A stretch of DNA of 64,000 nt, taken from Oceanimonas baumannii. GTDB lineage: Bacteria > Pseudomonadota > Gammaproteobacteria > Enterobacterales > Aeromonadaceae. The translations under genes were made by a program, and so were the position numbers. The stretch spans positions 170,834-234,833 of the forward strand of contig NZ_NQJF01000006.1 in assembly GCF_002245495.1 (NCBI RefSeq), in the 5' to 3' direction. Positions 7,862-15,883 of the stretch are shown one piece after another; the stretch's first letter is position 1; each line of letters starts with the position of its first letter. The notes beneath the pieces were generated by a model. It was not told where the DNA came from. It ran no database searches and was given only the letters and a program-made list of their open reading frames with translations.

Positions 7862-8923
7862 TTAACCTGTCTGCTCTTCTGTTTTTTCCTTTGCGGGATC
7901 GGGTTTGATTTCTACGCCCGATTCATCAAAGGAGGCATACGCGCGGTATTCGCCCACGGCGTAACCTTCCATGCGCCAGTACTGGCTTTCAAAGCCCTTG
8001 CGGTCCTGGTTGTGAGCCGCACTGCGCTGGCGGGTGCCGCGCTGGGTGTACAGGTGCAGGTTGCTCGGAATAGTCACTACCATGCGCTTGCCCGGGAAGA
8101 ACGGCGGGGTGATGGCCTTGCGGCCGGCAACACTGGTGGCCAGCTGCTGGGCGGCGATCTGTTCGGTGGGCTTGTCGGCCTGTTGATACAGCCGGCCCTG
8201 AGCAGCGGCCACCAGATCGGCACCCACCATCACGGTCAGGCGCGGGTCGTTACGGAACGCCGGGTCGATGGTGCTGTTAATCAGGTCAGAAGCCATGGCA
8301 TCCAGGGTGTTGTAATCGCCTTTACCGGCAGGGTCGAAATACACCTTGTCCTGAGCCGAACCGATGATCTGAGAGCCACCGTTCCACTCGCTTACCAGCT
8401 GCTGCCAGCCCTTGTTCACGTCCTGACCCAAGGGGTTTTTGGTGGGGTTGGTGTTGGCAGCGGCTGATGTGCCGTTAAAGCCCACGCGGATCATGTCCAG
8501 CGCAAAGGTCTGGTTAATGAACTCGTTTACCAGGCGCAGAAACTCGCCTTCGTTGCCGGCGTTGGCCCATACCGCCAGCGTGGCCCAGGACAGCAGGGCA
8601 CCGGAGTCGGTTTCGGTCAGCTCGTAGTTGTGGCCACCCACGCCTACTTCCTTGATGAAGCGGCCCGAGGCCTTTCGCCCCGAGTGAATGCTGCCAATGC
8701 CCACGTCTACTACCTGGCCCTTGATCTGGTCCACGTCGGCCAGAGTGATCATGCGCAGGAAGTCGGCGGACTCCAGCAGCGCCTGACGCAGGCGGGTTTC
8801 TTGCGGGCCAACAACGGAAAACTGTTGTTTCAGGCTTTGGGGATCAATGCCGTAGCCCTTGGCCAGCTGAGAGCAATATTGCTGCAGCATGGCGGCGGCC
8901 TGGGCGGTGAGGATCTGGCTCAT
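7862..8923 (-). CDS. major capsid protein (gpN-like)
   Basis: This 353-residue protein begins MSQILTAQAAAMLQQYCSQL and includes GHNYELTETDSGALLSWATL and VMVGADLVAAAQGRLYQ, typical of the P2-family capsid (Phage_cap_P2). It forms the icosahedral shell and in P2 is trimmed at the N-terminus by the gpO protease, whose gene is nine bases upstream. Length matches P2 gpN (357). Confidence 0.93.
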   Translation of the reverse strand: MSQILTAQAAAMLQQYCSQLAKGYGIDPQSLKQQFSVVGPQETRLRQALLESADFLRMITLADVDQIKGQVVDVGIGSIHSGRKASGRFIKEVGVGGHNYELTETDSGALLSWATLAVWANAGNEGEFLRLVNEFINQTFALDMIRVGFNGTSAAANTNPTKNPLGQDVNKGWQQLVSEWNGGSQIIGSAQDKVYFDPAGKGDYNTLDAMASDLINSTIDPAFRNDPRLTVMVGADLVAAAQGRLYQQADKPTEQIAAQQLATSVAGRKAITPPFFPGKRMVVTIPSNLHLYTQRGTRQRSAAHNQDRKGFESQYWRMEGYAVGEYRAYASFDESGVEIKPDPAKEKTEEQTG

Positions 8924-8932
8924 GCTTGCTCC

Positions 8933-9823
8933 TTAAACCAGGTGATAAATGTCGCCGCCAGCGGGGGCACCGCCGGGGGTTTGGCCGGGCTGCTCTTTCA
9001 GCAGGCTGGAGAACTGGGTTTCCAAATCGCCCTGCTTGCTGGCCACGCCTTCTACGGCATTCAGCAGTTTGGTGAACTGCTCGGCGGTGATGCCTTTGGT
9101 GGCGGGTTGCTCGGGCTCAGGTTTCGTCTCAGGTTCGCTGGCCGGGGTCGGCTCTTCTTTTTTGCTGAAGGCTTCAAACTGGGTTTCCAGCTCGCCCTGT
9201 TTGGTGGCGACGCCTTCAACCGCTTTCAGCAGTGTGTTGAACTGTTCTTTGTCCATTGCTGGATCCTCGGGGGTGTTGTCGGTGGGGGCAGGGGGCTCTT
9301 GCTCCTGGCCTTTGAGCCAGGCGGTAAACTTTTTGAACATGCCCACTTCTTGCTCACGATCGGCCAGCTCTTTCAGGCTGAACGGCTCGCTCTGGCCAAT
9401 CAGCTTGTTGTGCTCTTTGCCGTTGGCACTGAACTGCATGCGGGTGGTGCCGGTGCTGGCCGGCTCGCTGGTGACACCCATACCTATCAGATAGGTTTTA
9501 TCGCCGCCGGCGAATTGCTCCTTGGGTTCAATGCTGCAGAACTGGTACTGGCCGATCTGGTTGTAATAGATGAGATCCCGGTTCGGGCGCAGCACGGCGA
9601 ACAGCTTCATCTTGCCGTCTACTTCCTCGGCCTTGAGGCTTTCAACACTGCCCATGGCTGACCAGCGGTAATGGTCCGGCCAGATAACGGCGGTGTAGTG
9701 GTCGGGATCGTAGGTCTCGGCCATATCGGTGAGCCATTCGCGGGAGATATAACGCCCGTCAACGCTGTTGCCTTCGGTGGCAATACAAATCCAGCCTGTG
9801 CGTAACCGTGAATCGGGTTTCAT
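8933..9823 (-). CDS. capsid scaffolding protein / maturation protease (gpO-like) with internal repeat
   Basis: ATG 9823 (MKPDSRLRTGWICIATEGNS) gives 296 residues and fits the family; the open frame extends to 9880. The N-terminal half is the GPO protease. Asp22, His51 (IWPDHYRW) and Ser97 (QFCSIEP) are in the order of the P2 Asp/His/Ser triad. The C-terminal half is the scaffold, with proline/glutamate linkers. It holds two copies of a 28-residue coiled segment: FNTLLKAVEGVATKQGELET and FTKLLNAVEGVASKQGDLET, each ending TQF. This is the first gene of the leftward late operon. Confidence 0.87.
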   Translation of the reverse strand: MKPDSRLRTGWICIATEGNSVDGRYISREWLTDMAETYDPDHYTAVIWPDHYRWSAMGSVESLKAEEVDGKMKLFAVLRPNRDLIYYNQIGQYQFCSIEPKEQFAGGDKTYLIGMGVTSEPASTGTTRMQFSANGKEHNKLIGQSEPFSLKELADREQEVGMFKKFTAWLKGQEQEPPAPTDNTPEDPAMDKEQFNTLLKAVEGVATKQGELETQFEAFSKKEEPTPASEPETKPEPEQPATKGITAEQFTKLLNAVEGVASKQGDLETQFSSLLKEQPGQTPGGAPAGGDIYHLV

Positions 9824-9897
9824 GTGCCTGCTCGTGTTCAAATATGGCGACAGGCTAGGGCCTTGCGGCGGCAATTTCATCTGTTGCTGTTCCGCTC

Positions 9898-9936
9898 AAT
9901 TCCGATTTTTACGTTATCGGAATTTCTAGGAATTTC
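9898..9936. promoter_or_regulatory. late control region: 9-bp inverted repeat plus helically phased direct repeat
   Basis: AATTCCGAT (9898-9906) and ATCGGAATT (9916-9924) form a perfect inverted repeat with a 9-base spacer. GGAATTTC occurs at 9919-9926 and again at 9929-9936, one helical turn apart. The site is midway between the divergent starts at 9823 and 10000. It is a good candidate binding site for the late activator encoded at 12884. The classical P2 Ogr box (TGT-N12-ACA) is not visible here. Confidence 0.6.
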
Positions 9937-9964
9937 AGGGGCATAGAAGGTGTGTTCGGGTGGG

Positions 9965-9970
9965 TATGAT
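9965..9970 (+). promoter_or_regulatory. -10 hexamer of rightward late promoter
   Basis: TATGAT lies 30 bases before the terminase ATG, with no convincing -35 box. That is expected for an activator-dependent late promoter. The centre of the 9898-9924 inverted repeat would be about 65 bases upstream of the transcript start. Confidence 0.45.
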
Positions 9971-9999
9971 GGCCGCATTCATCACAACCACGGAACGCA

Positions 10000-11814
10000 A
10001 TGGCCTACTCAGAAGAAATCCGCAACGCCGCCAAGGGGCTGTATTTAAAGCGCTGGCTGCCCAGGGAAATTGCCCAGGAACTCAGCCTGAACTCGGTGCG
10101 GGTGGTGTATCAGTGGGTGGAGAAATATTCCTGGGATGCACTGCTGTCGGAAATTCAACTGGAGGATGCCATTGCCTTGCGGGTGCAGCTGCTGCTGAAC
10201 CGGGAGAAAAAGAGCCAGGCCGAGCTGGACGAACTGGACCGCTTGATCAGCCAGCATGTGCGGCTGAAGAAAGAGTTGCTGCAGCTGCGCGAAAAGGAAG
10301 TGGGGCTGAAAGAGCGGGAAGCGGCCATTGCTGCCGGCGACGAGCCACCAGAGCCACGGCGCGGCCGCAAGGGTGGTGGCCAGAGCAAAGGCGGCAAGGG
10401 TAAAAAAGGCAAGGCCGCCAAAAACAACGTGGGCGAGCTGCTGCCGGAAGACTTTCAGCCGTTTCTGGATACCCTGTTTGGCTATCAGCTGCGCTGCCGC
10501 GAGGCCATGCACGATCCGGAGGTGCCGCGCACCCGCAATATATTGAAGTCGCGCCAGATTGGCATGACCTATTACTTTGCCGGCGAGGCGCTGGAAGACG
10601 CAGCCCTGACCGGCGGCAATCAGATATTCCTGTCGGCCACCCGTGCCCAGGCCGAGGTGTTCCGCTCCTACATCATTAACATTGCCCGGGAGTTCCTGAG
10701 CGTGGAGCTGTCGGGCAACCCGATAATCTTAAGCAACGGCGCTGAGCTGCACTTTCTCTCCACCAACTCCAACAGCGCCCAGTCCCGGTCTGGCAACGTC
10801 TACATAGACGAATACTTCTGGATCCCGGGCTTTACCAAGCTTTCCAACGTGGCCTCGGCCATGGCCACGCAAACCCGCTGGCGTAAAACCTATTTCTCCA
10901 CGCCCTCGGCCAAGGCCCATCCGGGCTATGGCTTCTGGACCGGGGACGACTGGAAGAACGGCAAAGACAGCCGCAAAGACGTGGAATTCCCCACACTGGA
11001 TGACTACCGCGACGGCGGCCGGGTATGCCCGGACCGGCAATGGCGCTATGCCATTACCGTGGAGGATGCCGTGGCCAGCGGCTGCAACCTGATTGATGTG
11101 GACGAGCTGCGGGACGAATACGCCGACGAGGTATTCCGTAACCTGTTCATGTGCGAGTTCGTGGACGACGAAGCCAGCGTGTTCAAGTTTGGCCAGCTGG
11201 AAGGATGCGGCGTCGACACCGAACTATGGGAAGACTTCGACCCACGGGCGGCCCGGCCGTTCGGCACCCGGGAAGTGTGGCTGGGCTATGACCCGAGCCG
11301 CACCCGCGATAACGCCACCCTGGTGGTGGTGGCCCCGCCGCTGCTCAGCGGTGAGCCGTTCCGGGTGCTGGAGCGGCACCGCTGGCGAGGCCTGAACTTT
11401 CAGCACCATGTAGCGGAAATCGCCAAGATATTTAAACGCTATCGGGTGACTTACATTGGTGTGGACATCACTGGCATCGGTGCTGGCGTGTTCGATTTGC
11501 TTAAGACCAAGTTCCCCCGCGAGGCCCATGCCATTCACTACTCGGTAGAGAGCAAAAACCGCCTGGTGCTGAAAATGATCGACGTGGTGGAGGCGGGGCG
11601 CATCAGCTGGGACCGGCTGCTGAAAGATATTCCGCTGGCCTTTATGGCCATCAAGCGCACCACCACTGGCAGTGGCAATGCCATGACCTTTAAGGCCGGA
11701 CGGGACGCCACCACCGGCCACGCCGATGACTTCTTTGCCATTTCTCATGCGGTGATCAATGAGCCGCTGGACCACACGAACAAACGCACTTCAACCTGGG
11801 CTATTCAAAAATGA
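10000..11814 (+). CDS. terminase large subunit, ATPase/nuclease (gpP-like)
   Basis: This 604-residue protein begins [20 protein letters not shown], a helix-turn-helix-like N-terminus of the P2 gpP family. A basic linker (residues about 118-142) leads into the motor: a deviant Walker [15 protein letters not shown] (about 184-197), and Walker B, NVYIDE (266-271). The C-terminal RNase H-fold nuclease has acidic residues in [23 protein letters not shown] and [12 protein letters not shown]. It cuts and pumps DNA into proheads. The gene ends with an ATGA overlap with portal. Confidence 0.93.
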   Translation: MAYSEEIRNAAKGLYLKRWLPREIAQELSLNSVRVVYQWVEKYSWDALLSEIQLEDAIALRVQLLLNREKKSQAELDELDRLISQHVRLKKELLQLREKEVGLKEREAAIAAGDEPPEPRRGRKGGGQSKGGKGKKGKAAKNNVGELLPEDFQPFLDTLFGYQLRCREAMHDPEVPRTRNILKSRQIGMTYYFAGEALEDAALTGGNQIFLSATRAQAEVFRSYIINIAREFLSVELSGNPIILSNGAELHFLSTNSNSAQSRSGNVYIDEYFWIPGFTKLSNVASAMATQTRWRKTYFSTPSAKAHPGYGFWTGDDWKNGKDSRKDVEFPTLDDYRDGGRVCPDRQWRYAITVEDAVASGCNLIDVDELRDEYADEVFRNLFMCEFVDDEASVFKFGQLEGCGVDTELWEDFDPRAARPFGTREVWLGYDPSRTRDNATLVVVAPPLLSGEPFRVLERHRWRGLNFQHHVAEIAKIFKRYRVTYIGVDITGIGAGVFDLLKTKFPREAHAIHYSVESKNRLVLKMIDVVEAGRISWDRLLKDIPLAFMAIKRTTTGSGNAMTFKAGRDATTGHADDFFAISHAVINEPLDHTNKRTSTWAIQK

Positions 11815-12800
11815 GCGAACCCAACCAATCCAAAGATCTGATCGCCTTTAGTTTTGGCGAGCCTGAAGCGATAGAGCCCAACCGCTGGCTGACCGATTAC
11901 GCCGAACTGTTTTATGACCATTATGCCGACTACTGGAGCACGCCCATCAGCCGCCAGGGGCTGGCCCAGATCGCCAACACCAACGCCCACCATGGGGCGC
12001 TGATTTACGCCCGGCGCAATATGGTATCTGGCCGCTTTAAGGGCGGGGCCGGGCTCAAGCGCCGGCAAATGCAGGCCTTTGTGCATGATCTAATCCAGTT
12101 CGGTGACGCTGCCTTTTTGAAGATACGTAACGGCCTGGGCCGGGTGGTGCGGCTGCATCCGCTGCCGTCCATGTATCTGCGCCGGCACCAGAGCGGGGAC
12201 TTTCGGCTGTTGCGGGCCAACAACGAGCAACTGCATTACCGGCAGGACGATGTGATCTATCTGTCGCAGTATGACCCACGGCAGCAGATTTACGGCCTGC
12301 CGGATTACCTGGGCGGAATTCAGTCGGCGCTGCTGAACCGGGACGCTACCTTGTTCCGGAGGCGCTATTACCAGAACGGTGCCCACATGGGCTTTATCTT
12401 CTACGCCACCGACCCGAACCTGAGCGAAAGCCAGGAAGAAGATCTGAAAACCAAAATTCAAAGCTCCAAAGGGGTGGGCAACTTCCGCAGCCTGTTTATA
12501 AACATTCCCAACGGCAACCCGGATGGGGTGAAGCTAATCCCGGTGGGAGACATTGCCACCAAGGACGACTTTGACCGCATCAAGAACATCAGCGCCCAGG
12601 ACGTGCTCACGGCGCACCGGTTTCCGCCGGGGCAAGCGGGCATTATCCCGAGCAATGCCGCCGGCCTGGGTGACCCGGAGAAGACAGACGCCGTTTACAC
12701 CCGCAACGAGGTGTTGCCGCTGTGTGAGCTGATTGCTGATGAAGTGAATTCGGACCCGGATATTCCGGCCCGGCTGGCCTTGGAATTTGTGCTGGAATAA
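11811..12800 (+). CDS. phage portal protein (gpQ-like, PBSX family)
   Basis: This 329-residue protein begins [20 protein letters not shown] and contains [20 protein letters not shown] and [17 protein letters not shown], typical of P2/PBSX portals. It forms the twelve-fold ring at one capsid vertex through which terminase packages DNA and to which the tail joins. Translation is coupled to the terminase gene. Length matches the family (about 340). Confidence 0.93.
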   Translation: MSEPNQSKDLIAFSFGEPEAIEPNRWLTDYAELFYDHYADYWSTPISRQGLAQIANTNAHHGALIYARRNMVSGRFKGGAGLKRRQMQAFVHDLIQFGDAAFLKIRNGLGRVVRLHPLPSMYLRRHQSGDFRLLRANNEQLHYRQDDVIYLSQYDPRQQIYGLPDYLGGIQSALLNRDATLFRRRYYQNGAHMGFIFYATDPNLSESQEEDLKTKIQSSKGVGNFRSLFINIPNGNPDGVKLIPVGDIATKDDFDRIKNISAQDVLTAHRFPPGQAGIIPSNAAGLGDPEKTDAVYTRNEVLPLCELIADEVNSDPDIPARLALEFVLE

Positions 12801-12883
12801 CTGGATAAACAGCCAGTGGTTTGGTGCCGTGTGATACCAGATGCGGTATGATAGGTACATGTTTATTTGAGGGGTAATTACAC

Positions 12884-13138
12884 ATGCGCGTTTATTGCAG
12901 GGAGTGTGGCAGCAAAGGCCGGATAACCAAAACCAACCGCCTGAGCCGTGATTACACCGAGCTGTATTGCCAGTGCAATGATGCCGAATGCGGCCACACC
13001 TGGGTGGCCAGCTTTGGCTACCGGCACTCGCTTAGCCCCAGCGCCAAAACCACCAGCCAGATGGCATTTCACCTGGCAAGGGCACTGCCACCGGGGGCAC
13101 AACAAGATTTATTAAGGGAACTGGAAGGGGCGCGATAA
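12884..13138 (+). CDS. Ogr/Delta-type zinc-finger late transcription activator
   Basis: This 84-residue protein begins MRVYCRECGSKGRITKTNRL. Four cysteines sit as CxxC ... CxxxxC (YCQCNDAECGHTW), the Ogr/Delta zinc-finger pattern. Such proteins contact RNA polymerase alpha at phage late promoters. A GAGGGG precedes the start. It lies 84 bases after portal and could be read through from the late promoter or from its own promoter. Its last codons (LEGAR, stop) lie inside the first copy of a 33-base direct repeat. Confidence 0.83.
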   Translation: MRVYCRECGSKGRITKTNRLSRDYTELYCQCNDAECGHTWVASFGYRHSLSPSAKTTSQMAFHLARALPPGAQQDLLRELEGAR

Positions 13139-13150
13139 GCGCCCTTTTTT
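13118..13150 (+). repeat. 33-bp direct repeat, copy 1
   Basis: The sequence runs from GAACTGGAAGGGGCGC to the end of the T tract. It differs from copy 2 (13880-13912) at one of 33 bases. It covers the last codons of ogr and its terminator. Confidence 0.9.
13128..13150 (+). terminator. rho-independent terminator after ogr
   Basis: GGGCGC (13128-13133), loop GATAA containing the ogr stop codon, GCGCCC (13139-13144), then six T. Confidence 0.85.
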
Positions 13151-13167
13151 ATCTTCTTCAAAATTTA

Positions 13168-13208
13168 GTGTGTATATGTGTGTACTTGTGTGTATTGGTG
13201 TGTATAAT
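13168..13208 (+). promoter_or_regulatory. hicAB promoter with four tandem 10-bp repeats
   Basis: Four units start GTGTGTA at 13168, 13178, 13188 and 13198, an exact 10-base period. The last unit runs into a consensus -10 box TATAAT (13203-13208). The start codon of hicA is 26 bases further. Units on one face of the helix suit cooperative binding of a small repressor such as HicB. No good -35 box is seen. Confidence 0.65.
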
Positions 13209-13234
13209 GGTATCACTTGGTTAGGAGGTACTAA

Positions 13235-13417
13235 ATGACATCAGGAGACCTGATCAAGGAATTGAAGGCCGCCGGCTGCGAACTTAAACGGCAAGGGAAG
13301 GGAAGCCATGAGATCTGGTTTTCACCAATCACAGGCAAAACATTTCCAGTACCGCACCCAAAGAAGTCGCTGCCAGTCGGAACCATCAAGTCCATTAAGA
13401 AAGCGGCGGGGATTTAA
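13235..13417 (+). CDS. hicA: HicA-type mRNA interferase toxin
   Basis: This 60-residue protein begins MTSGDLIKELKAAGCELKRQ. The GKGSHEIWF motif carries the catalytic His (residue 25) of HicA toxins, a dsRBD-like fold that cuts mRNA. The C-terminal HPKKSLPVGTIKSIKKAAGI is also typical. GGAGG lies six bases upstream. hicB follows 45 bases downstream. In a prophage this pair may stabilise the lysogen or exclude other phages. Confidence 0.92.
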   Translation: MTSGDLIKELKAAGCELKRQGKGSHEIWFSPITGKTFPVPHPKKSLPVGTIKSIKKAAGI

Positions 13418-13462
13418 TCCCCCCGCTCCTTGGACTTATCACGGTGTTTAGCGGAGGTACTT

Positions 13463-13900
13463 ATGTTGTTTTCAGTCGGTGTTGAATATCCATCCCATGA
13501 TGGGGAGGCGCTCGGCCTAGTGGTGCCTGCGCTTTGTATTGATGATTATGCTTGCTTCAGCGCAGCCGACAGTGAAGAGCAAGTAAAATCCATGGCTACT
13601 GAGGCGATTGCCCTGGTAGTTGAGGAAATGGTTAGCAATGGAGTTAGTGTCGGCAACATTAGGGATATGGGACCACGCCATTATCGACAGCTAGAAGATT
13701 ACAATCATTGCGACGGTTGGTTACTGCTGGATGTAGATCTTAGTGAGTTTATGGGCAAGCCTAAGCGTATTAATGTCAGCTTGCCTGATGGCCTGATTCA
13801 GCTGATAGATAACAGGGTGAAATATTCACAAGGGCAATACCGGGATCGCAGTCATTTCTTAGCTGTAGCCAGCCGGCATGAACTGGAAGGGGCGCAATAA
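13463..13900 (+). CDS. hicB: HicB-type antitoxin with ribbon-helix-helix C-terminus
   Basis: ATG 13463 (MLFSVGVEYPSHDGEALGLV) has GGAGG upstream and gives 145 residues; the frame is open 11 codons earlier. The N-terminal part is the degraded RNase H-like HicB fold that masks HicA. The C-terminus (KRINVSLPDGLIQLID) is a ribbon-helix-helix DNA-binding domain, so it should repress its own promoter. The gene is less GC-rich than its neighbours. Its last codons (LEGAQ, stop) lie in copy 2 of the 33-base repeat. Confidence 0.88.
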   Translation: MLFSVGVEYPSHDGEALGLVVPALCIDDYACFSAADSEEQVKSMATEAIALVVEEMVSNGVSVGNIRDMGPRHYRQLEDYNHCDGWLLLDVDLSEFMGKPKRINVSLPDGLIQLIDNRVKYSQGQYRDRSHFLAVASRHELEGAQ

Positions 13901-13912
13901 GCGCCCTTTTTT
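13880..13912 (+). repeat. 33-bp direct repeat, copy 2
   Basis: It is identical to 13118-13150 except G to A at position 17 of the repeat. It covers the end of hicB and its terminator. The 762-base interval between copies contains exactly the hicAB unit. Confidence 0.9.
13890..13912 (+). terminator. rho-independent terminator after hicB
   Basis: GGGCGC (13890-13895), loop AATAA containing the hicB stop, GCGCCC (13901-13906), six T. It is the same structure as the terminator after ogr. Confidence 0.85.
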
Positions 13913-13940
13913 GTGGTTGGGTGTTGGGGTCACGGAAAGG

Positions 13941-15122
13941 TCAGCGGCGGCGCAGCCCCAGGCGGGCGGCCCTGGCCTGAATGCTGTTCACGGTGCGACC
14001 CAGCGCCTCGGCACAGCCAGCCGCCCCCAGGCTGGCATAATTATCGATCAGAAATTTCTCCTGTTCGGCTGACCAGCGGGGCGTTTTCCCTACCAGCCCG
14101 AGTTCAATCATTTTCCCCCTGACGCTGTTGGCATCTCGTTTCAGGTGCCGGGCAATATCCGCGGCTGTTTTTCCCTGCCCGAACAGGGTGATGATGGTGC
14201 TCAATTCCTCGTCGGTGTAACGCCGCCACTGCTGCTGGAAGGTGTAGCCCATTTTGAACACCTGTGCCCGCGTGGCGCTGAGCGACCGGCCCAGCGCCTT
14301 GGCGGCCTCGGCGTAGGAACTGCCCGCCTCCAGCATTTGCTTCAGTTTGGTATCATCGGCGTCCGTCCAGGGTTGCCGTGGCACCTGTTTTCGGCTGCCC
14401 TTTTTCAGCCCCAGGGTAGTGACCCGCGTGTTCACACCGTTGTAGGTGCGGCCCAGCTGCTGGGCTACCCAAGCCGTGCCGTGCTGGTCGAGGTGCGCGG
14501 CAATAAACTCATCTTCCTGCGGTGTCCAGCGCCGGATCTTGATTGGTTGTTTCAGCCCGATTTGTTCCACGATGGCCGCCAGCTCGGGTTTGGTCATGCC
14601 GAGCCGACGGGCCGTCCAGTCCATCCCTTGAATGAAAAAATTGTCCTTGATGAACTTCAACTGCTCCTGAGTGATATTTCCGGCCTGTAATGCGCGGTAC
14701 TCACGCTGGTACTGGCGGGCGTGGTCGGCGTCGCGGCCATTGGCACGTTTGGCCCCGGGTGGCAGTTGCGGGTGCTCGATACGTTTGGCGATCTCGCCCT
14801 GCTCGGCCAGATCGTAATCCCGGCGCTGGCCACGTCCGGCGCGGCGGGCCTGCTCCACGGCGGCGGGCAGGTGGTCATGGGTGAGCGTGCCGGCGGCGAT
14901 CATGCGGTTGAGTTTGTCACGCTGGGCCTGGCGGTAGCCCAGCCCGGCCAATGGGGTGCCGGTGGGCAGGTTGTGTCGTTCGCGGTATTCCTCGGCGCTG
15001 AGCTGGTGCGCTCGCTTGAGGTGTACCGGCAAAAACTGGTAACGCTGCCCGCACTCCAGACACTCGATCCGGTCGTGGTTGAGGTAGGCGTCCACGTCCG
15101 CCTTGCTGGTGATGTTAGTCAC
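13941..15122 (-). CDS. Ros/MucR-type zinc finger fused to tandem Myb/SANT-like repeats
   Basis: This 393-residue protein starts at GTG 15122, overlapping the upstream gene by eight bases. Residues 15-60 carry a Ros/MucR finger: C21xxC24 and H34xxxxH39 (CLECGQRYQFLPVHLKRAH). After a basic linker come at least four Trp/Tyr-led helical repeats of about 45 residues, starting near W199, W252, Y302 and W350. A weaker one lies near 152. Each ends in a recognition-helix-like segment followed by LGL or MGY. The ORF closes at LGLRRR. A multi-domain DNA-binding protein is certain in outline; its target and role are unknown. It is the last gene of a small operon with the RHH and ART-like genes. Confidence 0.75.
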   Translation of the reverse strand: MTNITSKADVDAYLNHDRIECLECGQRYQFLPVHLKRAHQLSAEEYRERHNLPTGTPLAGLGYRQAQRDKLNRMIAAGTLTHDHLPAAVEQARRAGRGQRRDYDLAEQGEIAKRIEHPQLPPGAKRANGRDADHARQYQREYRALQAGNITQEQLKFIKDNFFIQGMDWTARRLGMTKPELAAIVEQIGLKQPIKIRRWTPQEDEFIAAHLDQHGTAWVAQQLGRTYNGVNTRVTTLGLKKGSRKQVPRQPWTDADDTKLKQMLEAGSSYAEAAKALGRSLSATRAQVFKMGYTFQQQWRRYTDEELSTIITLFGQGKTAADIARHLKRDANSVRGKMIELGLVGKTPRWSAEQEKFLIDNYASLGAAGCAEALGRTVNSIQARAARLGLRRR

Positions 15123-15498
15123 AGGCGGCGTCCAGGTTTTTTAGCACCCAGGCCGACAATTTCATACCCTCGCGCTGGGCCTGTTTGACGAATTTCGCCT
15201 TGAGCTGGCTGTTCAGCCGGATCTGCATCTGCGTATCGGCGGGCAGCTCGCCCTGGGCGTGCAGGTTGCCCAGGTTGCCATGAAAGCCACGGGGCGGTCT
15301 TCCTTCAAATCCGTCGCGGTAGCCGTCGCCCATATCTTGGCGGTGGCCGTCGAGTCCCAGCCACTGCTGGTGCTCGGCCTCGGTGCCGAACTGCTCGCCG
15401 TGGTAGTGGCGGCGCAGGCCGCGATGGTAGCCTGTCGCGTAGTCCCCGCCCACGGCTTCGGCGGCGGCCATATAGGTTTTGAATTTGCTTTCGTTCAC
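15115..15498 (-). CDS. ribbon-helix-helix protein with YRDG-type N-terminal region
   Basis: This 127-residue protein starts at GTG 15498 with GGAGG eight bases upstream. It overlaps the preceding stop as GTGA. The C-terminal 40 residues (TQMQIRLNSQLKAKFVKQAQ, then REGMKLSAWVLKNL) are an Arc/MetJ-like ribbon-helix-helix. The N-terminal part has YHRGLRRHYHGEQFGTEAEH and GDGYRDGFEG, a pattern seen in plasmid and phage proteins of unknown function. It is the best candidate repressor for the palindrome at 15898-15925, and possibly an antitoxin for the gene before it. Confidence 0.7.
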   Translation of the reverse strand: MNESKFKTYMAAAEAVGGDYATGYHRGLRRHYHGEQFGTEAEHQQWLGLDGHRQDMGDGYRDGFEGRPPRGFHGNLGNLHAQGELPADTQMQIRLNSQLKAKFVKQAQREGMKLSAWVLKNLDAACD

Positions 15499-15818
15499 AG
15501 TCCAACCTCCTCGTAGTCTTCATAGTGTGATGCAATGTGACCAGCTACAGATACATCCTCATCAATGAAAACTGAGCCGTTAGAAAGGCTTTCTTCAATG
15601 GCTTGGTCCGCTTCCATTTGGCCTTTTACAAACTCTGCATCAGCACAGAAGCCTGCTTCATCAACGTTCACCTCGATAATCACAAACTCAGGGGAATTAT
15701 TAGCTCCGTACTCCTCAGCAATCTTTTTTGACGGCGTGAGATACACTGGGGCAGAAAGAAAACCATCACTGATAATGGACTGGTAATTTTCAACTGAGGT
15801 GCTGTGGTACATCTTCAT
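15495..15818 (-). CDS. small protein with possible ADP-ribosyltransferase fold
   Basis: ATG 15818 has AAGGAG six bases upstream and gives 107 residues; the frame is open to 15884. The start MKMYHSTSVENYQSIISDGF, then PVYLTPSKKIAEEYG and FVIIEVNVDE, resembles the core of PARP/KptA-like ADP-ribosyltransferases: an H-x-T/S strand, a Tyr strand with a following Ala/Tyr helix, then a hydrophobic strand. An acidic C-terminal stretch (ESLSNGSVFIDEDVS) could supply the Glu. The assignment is by eye and weak. It is less GC-rich than its neighbours and is first in a three-gene unit. Confidence 0.5.
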   Translation of the reverse strand: MKMYHSTSVENYQSIISDGFLSAPVYLTPSKKIAEEYGANNSPEFVIIEVNVDEAGFCADAEFVKGQMEADQAIEESLSNGSVFIDEDVSVAGHIASHYEDYEEVGL

Positions 15819-15883
15819 GACTGACTCCTTGGTGCCCGGTTCCGCCGGGGCGGTGAGTGGCGTCTTGCTCAACTCATGGTTCA

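Noticed and set aside
13168..13207. Tandem repeats considered as a CRISPR array
   Set aside because: The units are 10 bases with no spacers and overlap a promoter. No CRISPR array or cas gene is seen in the window.
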